Shown here one piece after another: positions 1 through 6,802 of a DNA stretch of 9,519 nt. Origin of the DNA: JBHHZJ01 sp046758005. Lineage in GTDB: Bacteria; Pseudomonadota; Alphaproteobacteria; Kiloniellales; J153. Location: contig JBHHZJ010000117.1 in assembly GCA_046758005.1 (NCBI GenBank), positions 1 through 9,519 of the forward strand, in the 5' to 3' direction. The position numbers were made by a program, and so were the translations under genes. The notes under the pieces were generated by a model. The model did not search any database and was not told the origin of the DNA. It was given only the letters and a program-made list of their open reading frames with translations. Every line of letters starts with the position of its first letter. Positions within the stretch are counted from its first letter, which is position 1.

Positions 1-1
1 A

Positions 2-40
2 ACCGCCTTCGGGCGATTCATCGACCCGGATCTGCTCTAG
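2..40 (+). CDS. Possible 3' end of a convergent gene (12 codons)
   Basis: The first bases read open in the second plus-strand frame and end at a TAG at 38-40, giving the C-terminal peptide TAFGRFIDPDLL. Ten of the twelve third codon positions are G or C, which suits coding sequence in this genome. If real, the gene lies mostly outside the window, converges on the metallophosphoesterase gene, and its stop codon overlaps the opposing stop (CTA at 37-39) by two bases. The fragment is too short to name a family, and an open frame of this length could be chance. Confidence 0.35.
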   Translation, partial: TAFGRFIDPDLL

Positions 41-861
41 GACGCGCCTCTGGCCGGCTCGCTCGGGCTGAGCCGCCCGCCGACGCGCACCGGCGCGATG
101 CGCCGCGCCAGGCCGCTCGCATCGTCGGTCTCGACGAAGACCGCGCACAGGGTCCCTTCCCCGCCGGCGGCGCTCAGGCGCTCGGTCGGCAGCTTGCGCG
201 TGAAGCGGCTGATCGGCACCGCCTTGTCCATGCCGATCACTGAATCGTAGTCCCCGCACATGCCGGCGTCGCTCTGGTAGGCGGTGCCGCCGGGCAGGAT
301 CATGGCATCGGCGGTGGGCACGTGGGTGTGGGTGCCCACGCACAGCGAGACGCGGCCGTCGACGTAGTGGCCCATGGCCATCTTCTCGCTGGTCGCCTCG
401 GCGTGAATGTCGAGGATGATGGCGTCGAGCGTCCCGCCCAGTCGGTGCTTGGCCAGCGCGCCGTCCACGCAGGCAAAGGGATCGTCCAGCGGGTCCATGA
501 ACAGCCGGCCCATGACGTTGAGCACCATGACCTTGCGCCCCTGGCCAGCGCCGAACACGGCCGCGCCGCGCCCGGGCGTGCCGCTCGGATAGTTCTGCGG
601 GCGCACCACGCGTGGCTCGCGCTCGATCAGGCTCAGCGCCTCGCGCTGGTCCCACATGTGGTTGCCGCCGCTGATCGCGTCGACGCCGGCGGCGAAGAGC
701 TGGGCGCAGATCTTTTCGGTGATGCCGAAGCCGCCGGCGGCGTTCTCTCCATTGGCGACGACGAAATCGAGGCCGAGGTCGCGGCGCAGGCGCGGCAGGT
801 GCGCGGCCACGGCCTCGCGGCCGGGGCGGCCGACGACGTCTCCGCAGAACAGCAGCCTCAT
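37..861 (-). CDS. ymdB: YmdB-family metallophosphoesterase (TIGR00282 type)
   Basis: A 274-aa calcineurin-like phosphoesterase of the YmdB group. Characterised members of this family are dinuclear-metal phosphodiesterases, some acting on cyclic nucleotides and affecting global regulation and biofilm. Motifs in order: GDVVGRPG with Asp8, NGEN with Glu39 and Asn40, GNHMWDQ with Asn67 and His68, DIHAEATSEK with His153, and GTHTHVPTAD with His178 and His180. This is the complete metal-binding set, so the enzyme should be active. The length matches the family (about 260-280 aa). There is no signal peptide, so it should be cytoplasmic. The ATG lies 25 bases after the cyclo-ligase stop on the same strand, and the two are probably co-transcribed; no strong ribosome binding site is visible before the ATG. 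The family assignment is firm; the substrate in this organism cannot be told from sequence. Confidence 0.95.
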   Translation of the reverse strand: MRLLFCGDVVGRPGREAVAAHLPRLRRDLGLDFVVANGENAAGGFGITEKICAQLFAAGVDAISGGNHMWDQREALSLIEREPRVVRPQNYPSGTPGRGAAVFGAGQGRKVMVLNVMGRLFMDPLDDPFACVDGALAKHRLGGTLDAIILDIHAEATSEKMAMGHYVDGRVSLCVGTHTHVPTADAMILPGGTAYQSDAGMCGDYDSVIGMDKAVPISRFTRKLPTERLSAAGGEGTLCAVFVETDDASGLARRIAPVRVGGRLSPSEPARGAS

Positions 862-886
862 CGCGTTCTGGCCCGATCCGTTCCCG

Positions 887-1471
887 TTACGCCTTTGTTT
901 CGATCGCCTCGGCTTCGGTGACGATCCAGTCGAGCCGCTGGTCCGTAACGTCGTGCGGCACCGCCGGCACCTCCTGGGCCGCGTAGGCCAGGCCGACGGC
1001 GAGCGCCCGGCCGGCGGCGCGCAGCTCGGCGAGCGTGCGGTCGTAGAAGCCGCCGCCGTAGCCGAGGCGATAGCCGACCCGGTCGAAGGCGAGCAAGGGC
1101 ACGAAAAGCGCCTGGGGCCTCAGCTCGCGTTGACCGGCCGGCGGGACCAGGGTGCCGAATCCACCCGGCTCCAAGGGAACGCCCGGGCGCCATTCGCGAA
1201 ACGCAAGCGGCCGGCCCTTGCCAACGATGACGGGCAGGCCGATCGCGTGGCCGCGCTCGTGCAGCCGGTGCATGAGCGGGCGCGGGTCGAGCTCGCTGCG
1301 CATCGGCCAATAGGCCGAGACCGCGCACCCCGCGGGTACCGCGACCGCGGCCAGCACGCGCGCGCACACCGCCTCGGCGGGACCGTCCGGGACCGACGCC
1401 GCGGCGGCCTCGGCGCGGCGGCGCCTGGCCTCGGCCCTCAGCGTCCGCTTTCGTTCGTCGAGCGAAGGCAT
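887..1471 (-). CDS. ygfA: 5-formyltetrahydrofolate cyclo-ligase
   Basis: A 194-aa enzyme that, in this family, converts 5-formyl-THF to 5,10-methenyl-THF using ATP, returning the storage folate to one-carbon metabolism. Visible features: a basic N-terminal helix LDERKRTLRAEARRRR (residues 4-19) that is usual at the start of this family, a YWPMRSELDPRPL segment around 54-66, and the signature LGYGGGFYDR at about 136-145, the nucleotide/substrate loop. I chose the ATG at 1471 because GGAG lies 6 bases upstream and the length then fits the family. An ATG at 1486 and a TTG at 1561 are in-frame alternatives, but the TTG version would run into the 6S RNA region. The gene lies downstream of the 6S-like RNA on the same strand, the classic ssrS-ygfA arrangement of proteobacteria. 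It is followed closely by ymdB. Confidence 0.95.
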   Translation of the reverse strand: MPSLDERKRTLRAEARRRRAEAAAASVPDGPAEAVCARVLAAVAVPAGCAVSAYWPMRSELDPRPLMHRLHERGHAIGLPVIVGKGRPLAFREWRPGVPLEPGGFGTLVPPAGQRELRPQALFVPLLAFDRVGYRLGYGGGFYDRTLAELRAAGRALAVGLAYAAQEVPAVPHDVTDQRLDWIVTEAEAIETKA

Positions 1472-1564
1472 CGCCGGCTCCGGCATCGTGGCGTTGGTCC
1501 CGCTGCCGCGTCCGGCGCAAGGGTTGGGGGCGTGGACGGTGCCGCGATGGCCGTTGGTCAAGGA

Positions 1565-1719
1565 TCTTCCTCTGCGGCCTGCTACAGCAGGTGGGCGCCG
1601 TGTACCGGGACCACGGTCCCGGCAGGGACAGCTCCCTCGAGGTAAATGTTGGCCCCAGGGAACGAACGACCTGACGCACCCCGCAGCACCGTCCGCTTCG
1701 ATGGTTGCTCGCGCTGCGT
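1565..1719 (-). ncRNA. ssrS: Probable 6S RNA
   Basis: The non-coding gap between zapA and the cyclo-ligase gene, read on the minus strand, has the features of an alphaproteobacterial 6S RNA, the roughly 150-190-nt RNA that binds and inhibits sigma70 RNA polymerase holoenzyme. Seen directly: a CTGCGG near 1680 that can close with CCGCAG near 1575, a TTCCCTGGGGC segment (about 1650) and a GGCGCCCACCTG segment (about 1590) such as those flanking the central bubble in this group, an internal AGGGA-GCTG-TCCCT hairpin, and a 7-bp hairpin CCGGGAC-CGTG-GTCCCGG (around 1605-1622). Location between zapA and ygfA is the standard place for ssrS. The ends are estimates: the 5' end from a promoter match, the 3' end from the closing stem. 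No covariance search was run. Confidence 0.75.
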
Positions 1720-1726
1720 TAACAGA

Positions 1727-1755
1727 TATCTAAGCGCCCGCGAGGCGGGCGGCAA
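1727..1755 (-). promoter_or_regulatory. Candidate promoter for the 6S RNA, overlapping the zapA stop
   Basis: On the minus strand TTGCCG (1755-1750) is followed after exactly 17 bases by TAGATA (1732-1727). The -35 has four of six consensus bases and the -10 three. The TAG of the -10 is the stop codon of zapA. It predicts a transcript start near 1720, which gives a 6S RNA of about 155 nt. The -10 is a modest match, so this is a prediction supported mainly by spacing and position. Confidence 0.4.
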
Positions 1756-2056
1756 TAGCCTCGATCCGCTGGGCGCAGGCGTCGAGCGCCGCGGCCGTGT
1801 CCGCGGCCTCCCGCTCCTCGCCCGCCGCGTCGGACGACCGCGCGTGGATCTGCGCGTGGGCGTCGAACAGCTCGTCGGCGATCAGCAGGCTGGCCATGAG
1901 GAGGAGGCGCTGGTCGCCCGCCTGTCCCACCGAGGCGGCGAGCTGGCGCACCTTGTCGTCGATGTAGTCGGCCAGCTTCTGCAGGTGCGGCTCCTGGCCG
2001 TCGTCGCAGGTCATTTCGTAGGAGCGGCCGTTGATGGTCAGGTTGATGAGCGTCAA
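1730..2056 (-). CDS. zapA: Cell division protein ZapA
   Basis: A 108-aa ZapA homologue. ZapA binds FtsZ at midcell and promotes bundling of FtsZ filaments in the Z ring. The N-terminal half, LINLTINGRSYEMTCDDG (residues 3-20), is the typical beta-hairpin start; LADYIDDKVRQLA and GDQRLLLMASLLIADELFDA follow as the conserved helices. The Ala/Glu-rich C-terminus (about 70-108) is a probable coiled coil for dimer or tetramer formation. The only in-frame start that keeps the whole domain is a TTG at 2056; the next ATG (residue 15) would delete the first strand. GGAG lies about 10 bases before the TTG. The stop of the upstream small gene is only 4 bases away, so the two are probably translationally coupled. 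The longer reading frame upstream has no domain character and overlaps the neighbour. Confidence 0.92.
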   Translation of the reverse strand: MTLINLTINGRSYEMTCDDGQEPHLQKLADYIDDKVRQLAASVGQAGDQRLLLMASLLIADELFDAHAQIHARSSDAAGEEREAADTAAALDACAQRIEAIAARLAGA

Positions 2057-2060
2057 GGGC

Positions 2061-2285
2061 TCACGACTCCAGCGTCGATTTGAGCCGCGCGATGGTGGAA
2101 TCGAGACGCGCGGCCACGGTTTCGGCAACGTCCTGCAGGGCGGCGTTTTCCCGCTGCGCCGCGTCGAGCGCCTGGCGCAGCTTCGCCGCGCCGCCGGCCG
2201 GCGCGCCGGGGGGCGCGTCGAGGGCCCGCTCCAACTGGTCGAGGGCCGCCTGCAAACGTCTCGTGGCCTGCTCCAGCTGCGCCAT
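2061..2285 (-). CDS. Small coiled-coil protein upstream of zapA (DUF4164-like)
   Basis: A 74-aa protein beginning MAQLEQATRRLQAALDQLER and made almost entirely of heptad-like Leu/Ala/Glu/Arg sequence, broken by a short Pro/Gly/Ala stretch (about residues 26-32) and resuming with KLRQALDAAQRENAALQ. This predicts two coiled-coil helices joined by a flexible hinge; no membrane segment or catalytic motif is visible. Small coiled-coil proteins of the DUF4164 type sit directly upstream of zapA in many alphaproteobacteria, and the assignment rests on that position and on character, not on a database match. The ATG at 2285 has AAGGGA 7 bases upstream; a GTG at 2315 is possible but poorer. The function is unknown; a role with ZapA in division is inferred from the 4-base spacing. 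Confidence 0.8.
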   Translation of the reverse strand: MAQLEQATRRLQAALDQLERALDAPPGAPAGGAAKLRQALDAAQRENAALQDVAETVAARLDSTIARLKSTLES

Positions 2286-2355
2286 GGCCTGTTCCCTTGG
2301 TCGGCGGACCCGCACTGCGCGCCGGACCCCGGCGCCGGCGGAGGCGGCGCGATGC

Positions 2356-2385
2356 AGGATACGCGCGCCCGCGAGCGGCGGTCAA
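2356..2385 (-). promoter_or_regulatory. Candidate sigma70-type promoter for the small gene-zapA operon
   Basis: On the minus strand TTGACC (2385-2380) is separated by 18 bases from TATCCT (2361-2356). Both hexamers are good matches to a housekeeping promoter. Transcription would start near 2349, leaving a leader of about 64 nt before the ATG at 2285. The -35 lies within a perfect hairpin-capable palindrome (GCGGCGG-TCAA-CCGCCGC, 2375-2392). Confidence 0.5.
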
Positions 2386-2444
2386 CCGCCGCACGGGGCC
2401 GGGCAACGCCCACCGCGCTGCGCACCTGCGATATCGCGGTTGAC
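2381..2444. repeat. 9-bp inverted repeat spanning the divergent -35 elements
   Basis: GTCAACCGC at 2381-2389 and GCGGTTGAC at 2436-2444 are exact reverse complements separated by 46 bases. Each arm carries a TTGAC -35 core, one facing left toward zapA and one facing right toward tkt. The arms may simply reflect two promoters of similar sequence, or may be a paired operator. Confidence 0.4.
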
Positions 2445-2468
2445 GGTCCCGCCCGGCGGCGGCATGTT
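2440..2468 (+). promoter_or_regulatory. Weak candidate promoter for tkt
   Basis: TTGACG (2440-2445) is followed after 17 bases by CATGTT (2463-2468). The -35 is good and the -10 poor (three of six consensus bases). It would give a leader of about 60 nt before the transketolase ATG. Another promoter cannot be excluded. Confidence 0.25.
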
Positions 2469-2538
2469 GCGCGCCGACCACAAGGACCGGCTGTCGCAAG
2501 GACGACTCCGCCGATTTCCCCAACCGATGACCTGGCCC

Positions 2539-4569
2539 ATGGACGCAACGCCGCCCTCCGTGTCGCAGTGTGATACCGTGAGTCCCGTGGACGCCCCCGA
2601 GATCACCCACAAGGACCTGGCGAACGCGATCCGCGCCCTGGCGATGGACGCGGTGGAGGCGGCGAAGTCCGGGCATCCCGGCATGCCGATGGGCATGGCG
2701 GACGTGGCGACCGTGCTGTTCACGCGCTTCCTGAGGTTCGACCCGGCCCGCCCCGACTGGCCGGACCGGGACCGCCTCGTGCTTTCGGCCGGGCACGGCT
2801 CGATGCTGCTCTATGCATTGTTGTATCTGACCGGTTATGCGGACATGACGCTGGCGGAAATCCGCAACTTCCGCCAACTGGGCAGCCGCACGCCGGGCCA
2901 CCCGGAATACGGCCACGCGGCCGGGGTGGAGACCACGACCGGGCCATTGGGTCAGGGCCTGGGCAACGCGGTCGGCATGGCGCTGGCCGAGCGGCTCATG
3001 AACGCGCGCTTCGGCGACGCGGTGGTGGACCACACCACGTACGCGATCGTCGGGGACGGCTGCCTGATGGAGGGGATCAGCCACGAGGCGGCCTCCCTGG
3101 CCGGGCATCTCGGCCTGCACAAGCTCATCGTGCTTTACGACGACAACAAGGTCTCGATCGACGGGCCAACCTCGCTTGCGCTCTCGGACGACTCGCTGGA
3201 GCGCTTCGCGGCCTACGGCTGGGACGTGCGCGCGGTCGATGGCCACGACCCGGAGGCGGTGGCCGCGGCGATAGCGGCGGCTCGGGCCAGCGAACGCCCG
3301 TCGCTCATCGCCTGCCGCACGGTGATCGGCTACGGCGCGCCGAACCTCGCCGGCAGCGCCAAGACCCACGGCGCGCCGCTGGGCGCGGAAGAGGTGGCCG
3401 GCGCGCGGCGGCGGTTGGGCTGGCCGCACGCGGCTTTCGAGGTGCCCCCGGCGGTGCGCGCGGCCTGGCGAAGGGCGGGCGCGCGCGGCGCCGCGGCCTC
3501 GGCGGCCTGGGAGGCGCGCGTGGCGAAACTTGACGGGCAGACGCGCGCCGAGTTCGCGCGGCGGATCGCGGGCGAACTGCCCGCCGGCTGGCAGGACGGG
3601 CTCGCCGAGCTCAAGCGGACCGCGGTGGCGGACAAGCCCGCGCTGGCCACCCGGGTATCCTCGCACAAGACGATCGAGGTGCTGGCCAGGCACATTCCCG
3701 AGCTGATCGGCGGCTCGGCGGATCTCACCGGCTCGAACAACACCAAGGCGTCCTGCCAGCGGGTGGTCGAGCGAGGCGACTACGCGGGCGCCTACATACA
3801 TTACGGGGTGCGCGAGCACGCCATGGCCGCGGCCATGAACGGCCTGGCTTTGCACGGCGGGGTCATCCCCTACGGCGGCACGTTCCTGGTCTTCTCCGAC
3901 TACTGCCGGCCGGCGATCCGGCTCTCGGCGTTCATGGGCCAGCGGGTGATCTACGTCATGACCCATGACTCGATCGGGCTGGGCGAGGACGGCCCAACGC
4001 ACCAGCCGGTCGAGCATCTGGCGGCCTTGCGCGCCATGCCCAACCTCTACGTGTTCCGCCCGGCCGACACGGTGGAGACGGCGGAATGCTGGGAGCTGGC
4101 GCTCAATTTGCGCGACAACCCCTCGGTCCTGGCGCTGACCCGCCAGGCCGTGCCCACGGTGCGCGCCGAGTGCAGCGAGAACCTCTCGGCGCACGGCGCC
4201 TACATCCTGGCCTCGGCCGGGAGCGCGCGCGAGGTGACGTTGATCGCCACCGGCTCGGAGGTGGCGGTGGCATGCGAGGCGCAGGCGCTCCTGCGGCGTG
4301 AGAAAATCGCTGCCGCGGTGGTGTCCATGCCATGCTGGGAGCTGTTCGAGATGCAGGCGCCGCACTACCGCGAGGAGGTGCTCGGCCCCGGCGCGCTGCG
4401 CGTGGCCGTGGAGGCCGCCGCCCCGCTCGGCTGGGACCGCTGGATCGGCCCCGAGGGCGCCTTCGTCGGCATGCGCGGCTTCGGCGCTTCCGCCCCCTAC
4501 AAGGATCTCTACCGCCACTTTCACATCACCCCCCAGGCCGTCGTCGAGGCCGTCAAGGCGCGGCTATGA
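2539..4569 (+). CDS. tkt: Transketolase
   Basis: A 676-aa thiamine-diphosphate enzyme that transfers two-carbon ketol units between sugar phosphates in the non-oxidative pentose phosphate pathway. Three domains are visible. The pyrophosphate-binding domain has SGHPGMPMG (about 44-52), TGPLGQGLGNAVGMA and the metal/ThDP motif GDGCLMEGISHE near 172. The pyrimidine-binding domain has YGVREHAMA with the catalytic Glu at about 426, and DSIGLGEDGPTHQP. The C-terminal domain ends GFGASAPYKDLYRHFHIT. All key residues are present, and the length suits the family (about 660-680 aa). The start is uncertain: ATGs at 2527 and 2539 and GTGs at 2578 and 2587 are in frame, and none has a clear Shine-Dalgarno; conserved sequence begins at THKDLANAIRALAMDAV. 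It heads a same-strand run with fba 76 bases downstream. Confidence 0.97.
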   Translation: MDATPPSVSQCDTVSPVDAPEITHKDLANAIRALAMDAVEAAKSGHPGMPMGMADVATVLFTRFLRFDPARPDWPDRDRLVLSAGHGSMLLYALLYLTGYADMTLAEIRNFRQLGSRTPGHPEYGHAAGVETTTGPLGQGLGNAVGMALAERLMNARFGDAVVDHTTYAIVGDGCLMEGISHEAASLAGHLGLHKLIVLYDDNKVSIDGPTSLALSDDSLERFAAYGWDVRAVDGHDPEAVAAAIAAARASERPSLIACRTVIGYGAPNLAGSAKTHGAPLGAEEVAGARRRLGWPHAAFEVPPAVRAAWRRAGARGAAASAAWEARVAKLDGQTRAEFARRIAGELPAGWQDGLAELKRTAVADKPALATRVSSHKTIEVLARHIPELIGGSADLTGSNNTKASCQRVVERGDYAGAYIHYGVREHAMAAAMNGLALHGGVIPYGGTFLVFSDYCRPAIRLSAFMGQRVIYVMTHDSIGLGEDGPTHQPVEHLAALRAMPNLYVFRPADTVETAECWELALNLRDNPSVLALTRQAVPTVRAECSENLSAHGAYILASAGSAREVTLIATGSEVAVACEAQALLRREKIAAAVVSMPCWELFEMQAPHYREEVLGPGALRVAVEAAAPLGWDRWIGPEGAFVGMRGFGASAPYKDLYRHFHITPQAVVEAVKARL

Positions 4570-4645
4570 CCGGCCTGGCTCGGGGTTGGGCTTGGCGCAT
4601 GACACGGGAGTTCGCAAGGTCAGCAACTCGGAGGAACGGCAGGCG

Positions 4646-5647
4646 ATGAGCGAAGGAAACCTCCAGGAAACGGCGCGGGCGCTGGTCGCCGAGGGCAAGG
4701 GAATCCTCGCCGCGGACGAGAGCTCGCCCACGATCAAGAAGCGTTTCGAGAGCATCCAGTTGGAATCGACCGAGGACAGCCGGCGCGACTACCGGGCGCT
4801 GCTGTTTTCCACCCCCGATGTGGGCCGGTACATCAGCGGCGTGATTCTCTTCGACGAGACCATCCGGCAGAATGCGGCCGACGGCACCCCGTTGGTCAAA
4901 ATGATTCAGGACGCCGGCATCATCCCGGGGATAAAGGTCGACAAGGGCGCCAAGCCGCTGGCCGGCCATCCGGGCGAGAAGGTGACCGAGGGCCTCGACG
5001 GCCTGCGCGAGCGCTGCGCCGAGTACGTCCGGTTGGGCGCGCGCTTCACCAAATGGCGCGCGGTGTACCAGATCGGCGCCGGCGTCCCGTCCCAGGCCTG
5101 CATCGCGACGAACGCCCACGCGCTGGCGCGCTATGCGGCGCTCTCCCAGGAGGCCGGCCTGGTGCCGATCGTCGAGCCCGAGGTGCTGATGGACGGCGAC
5201 CACACCATCGACCGCTGCGAGGAGGTGACCGAGGCGGTGCTGCGCGTGGTCTTCGCGGAATTGGCCGTCCAGGGCGTCGCGCTCGAGGGCATGCTGCTCA
5301 AGCCCAACATGGTGCTCTCGGGCAAGGACTGTCCGGAGCAGGCCGGCGTCGCGGAGGTCGCGCGGCGCACGGTGCGCTGCCTGAAACGCGCCGTCCCGGC
5401 GGCGGTGCCGGGCATCGTGTTCCTGTCCGGCGGCCAGAGCGACGAGCAGGCGACGCTTCACCTCGACGCCATCAACAAGCTGCCGGAGCAGGCGCCGTGG
5501 CGGCTCAGCTTCTCCTACGGCCGGGCGCTCCAGGCCGCCCCGCTCAAGGCCTGGGCCGGCAAGGCCGAGAACGTGGCGGCCGCGCAGGCGGCGTTCTTCG
5601 AGCGCGCCAAGGCCAACGGCGCGGCGACCCAGGGCGCCTACGCCTAG
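4646..5647 (+). CDS. fba: Class I fructose-bisphosphate aldolase
   Basis: A 333-aa Schiff-base aldolase that cleaves fructose 1,6-bisphosphate to glyceraldehyde 3-phosphate and dihydroxyacetone phosphate, and the reverse. Signature residues line up with the animal-type class I enzyme: KGILAADES with Asp24 (rabbit Asp33), GIKVDKG with Lys97 (Lys107), FTKWR with Lys136 (Lys146), VEPE with Glu177 (Glu187), and LLKPNMV with the Schiff-base Lys219 (Lys229). FLSGGQSDEQAT and SFSYGRALQ are the conserved C-terminal phosphate-binding segments. It is somewhat shorter than the animal enzymes (about 363 aa). The start has GGAGGA at 4630-4635, 10 bases upstream. It lies between tkt and gap with short gaps, suggesting one transcript. 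It needs no metal ion, unlike the class II enzyme many alphaproteobacteria carry in this pathway. Confidence 0.97.
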   Translation: MSEGNLQETARALVAEGKGILAADESSPTIKKRFESIQLESTEDSRRDYRALLFSTPDVGRYISGVILFDETIRQNAADGTPLVKMIQDAGIIPGIKVDKGAKPLAGHPGEKVTEGLDGLRERCAEYVRLGARFTKWRAVYQIGAGVPSQACIATNAHALARYAALSQEAGLVPIVEPEVLMDGDHTIDRCEEVTEAVLRVVFAELAVQGVALEGMLLKPNMVLSGKDCPEQAGVAEVARRTVRCLKRAVPAAVPGIVFLSGGQSDEQATLHLDAINKLPEQAPWRLSFSYGRALQAAPLKAWAGKAENVAAAQAAFFERAKANGAATQGAYA

Positions 5648-5689
5648 GCGCGGACGCGGGATCGAACCAGGACAAGACGGAGTTCGGAC

Positions 5690-6700
5690 ATGCCTGTACG
5701 GGTTGGGATCAACGGGTTCGGGCGGATCGGCCGCCTGGTGCTGCGCGCGGCGCTCGAGGCCAGGCGCACGGACATCGAGTTCGTCGCAGTCAACGATCTG
5801 GGCTCGGCGGAGGCCAACGCCCACCTGCTCAGGCACGACTCCGTGCACGGCCGCTACCCGGGCAACGTGACCGCCACCAGGAACGCGCTCAAGGTCGACG
5901 GCGCCAAGATCCAGGTGCTGTCGGAACGGGACCCGGCCAAGCTGCCCTGGGGCCGGTTGGGCGTTGACATCGCGCTCGAGTGCACCGGACTTTTCAACAA
6001 TAAGGAGGCGGCGGCCAAGCATCTGGAGGCCGGGGCGAAGAAGGTGCTCGTCTCCGCGCCGTGCAGCGACGCCGACCTCACCGTCGTTTACGGCGTCAAC
6101 CACGACAAGCTGCGCAAGAGCCACGCCGTCGTCTCGAACGGCTCGTGTACGACCAACTGCCTGGTGCCCGTGGCCTACGTGCTCGACCAGACCGTGGGCA
6201 TCAGGCACGGGTTCATGACCACGGTGCACGCCTTCACCGGCGACCAGCGCACCGTGGACACCCTGCACAAGGACCCGCGCCGGGCGCGCGCGGCCTCGCT
6301 GTCCATGATCCCGACCTCGACCGGGGCGGCGCGCGCGGTCGGCCTGGTCCTTCCCGAGCTCAAGGGCAGGCTCGACGGCACCGCCATCCGCGTGCCCACG
6401 CCCAACGTCAGCCTGATCGACCTCGCCATCGAGGCCAAGCGCAAGACCACCGTGGAGGAGATCAACAAGGCCATGATCAGGGCCTCCAAGGGCAACCGAC
6501 TGAAGGGCGTCCTCGCGGTCAACGACGAGCCGCTGGTCTCCAGCGACTTCAACCACGACCCGGCCAGCTCGACCTTCGATCTCACCGAGACCCAGGTCCT
6601 CGACGGCACCTTCGTGCGCGTCCTGTCCTGGTACGACAACGAGTGGGGCTTCTCCAACCGCATGAGCGACGTGGCCGTCGCCATGGGCAAGCTGCTGTAA
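5690..6700 (+). CDS. gap: Type I glyceraldehyde-3-phosphate dehydrogenase
   Basis: A 336-aa GAPDH, which oxidatively phosphorylates glyceraldehyde 3-phosphate to 1,3-bisphosphoglycerate. The Rossmann motif GINGFGRIGR is at 6-15; the catalytic Cys153 lies in SNGSCTTNC and His180 in TTVHAFTGDQ. The phosphate-binding segments STGAARAVG and the C-terminal SWYDNEWGFSNRM are intact. VAVNDL (32-37), with an acidic residue at position 36 after the second strand, is more typical of NAD-dependent enzymes, but cofactor choice is not certain from this. The active-site motif has Gly where most GAPDHs have Ala (SNASCTTN). GGAG lies 7 bases before the ATG, and the fba stop is 42 bases upstream, which supports co-transcription. 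pgk, which commonly follows gap, is absent. Confidence 0.97.
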   Translation: MPVRVGINGFGRIGRLVLRAALEARRTDIEFVAVNDLGSAEANAHLLRHDSVHGRYPGNVTATRNALKVDGAKIQVLSERDPAKLPWGRLGVDIALECTGLFNNKEAAAKHLEAGAKKVLVSAPCSDADLTVVYGVNHDKLRKSHAVVSNGSCTTNCLVPVAYVLDQTVGIRHGFMTTVHAFTGDQRTVDTLHKDPRRARAASLSMIPTSTGAARAVGLVLPELKGRLDGTAIRVPTPNVSLIDLAIEAKRKTTVEEINKAMIRASKGNRLKGVLAVNDEPLVSSDFNHDPASSTFDLTETQVLDGTFVRVLSWYDNEWGFSNRMSDVAVAMGKLL

Positions 6701-6790
6701 GCGCTGGCGCCGTCCCGATTGCCTTCGAGCGGGGCCTTGTCGGTCCAGCTTTTCGCACGAGCCGATTTTCCGCCGATACCGTGCCTCGGC

Positions 6791-6796
6791 TATCAT
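6791..6796 (+). promoter_or_regulatory. Possible -10 element immediately before the 6803 start
   Basis: TATCAT ends 6 bases before the ATG at 6803. The -35 position (around 6768) holds TTCCGC, a weak match. If the -10 is used, transcription would start at or within a few bases of the ATG, giving a leaderless or nearly leaderless mRNA, which agrees with the absence of a ribosome binding site. Confidence 0.25.
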
Positions 6797-6802
6797 GGAT
6801 CG

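Noticed and set aside
2080..2538. N-terminal extension of transketolase by about 150 residues
   Set aside because: It would overlap the small coiled-coil gene and the divergent promoters and has no homology-like character; transketolases start close to the HKDLANAIR segment.
2053..4524. An 823-codon open frame antisense to transketolase
   Set aside because: It is rich in Arg, His, Gly and Ala with no domain signature, as expected from the complement of GC-rich codons. It also overlaps the zapA-side genes; the plus-strand tkt is unambiguous.
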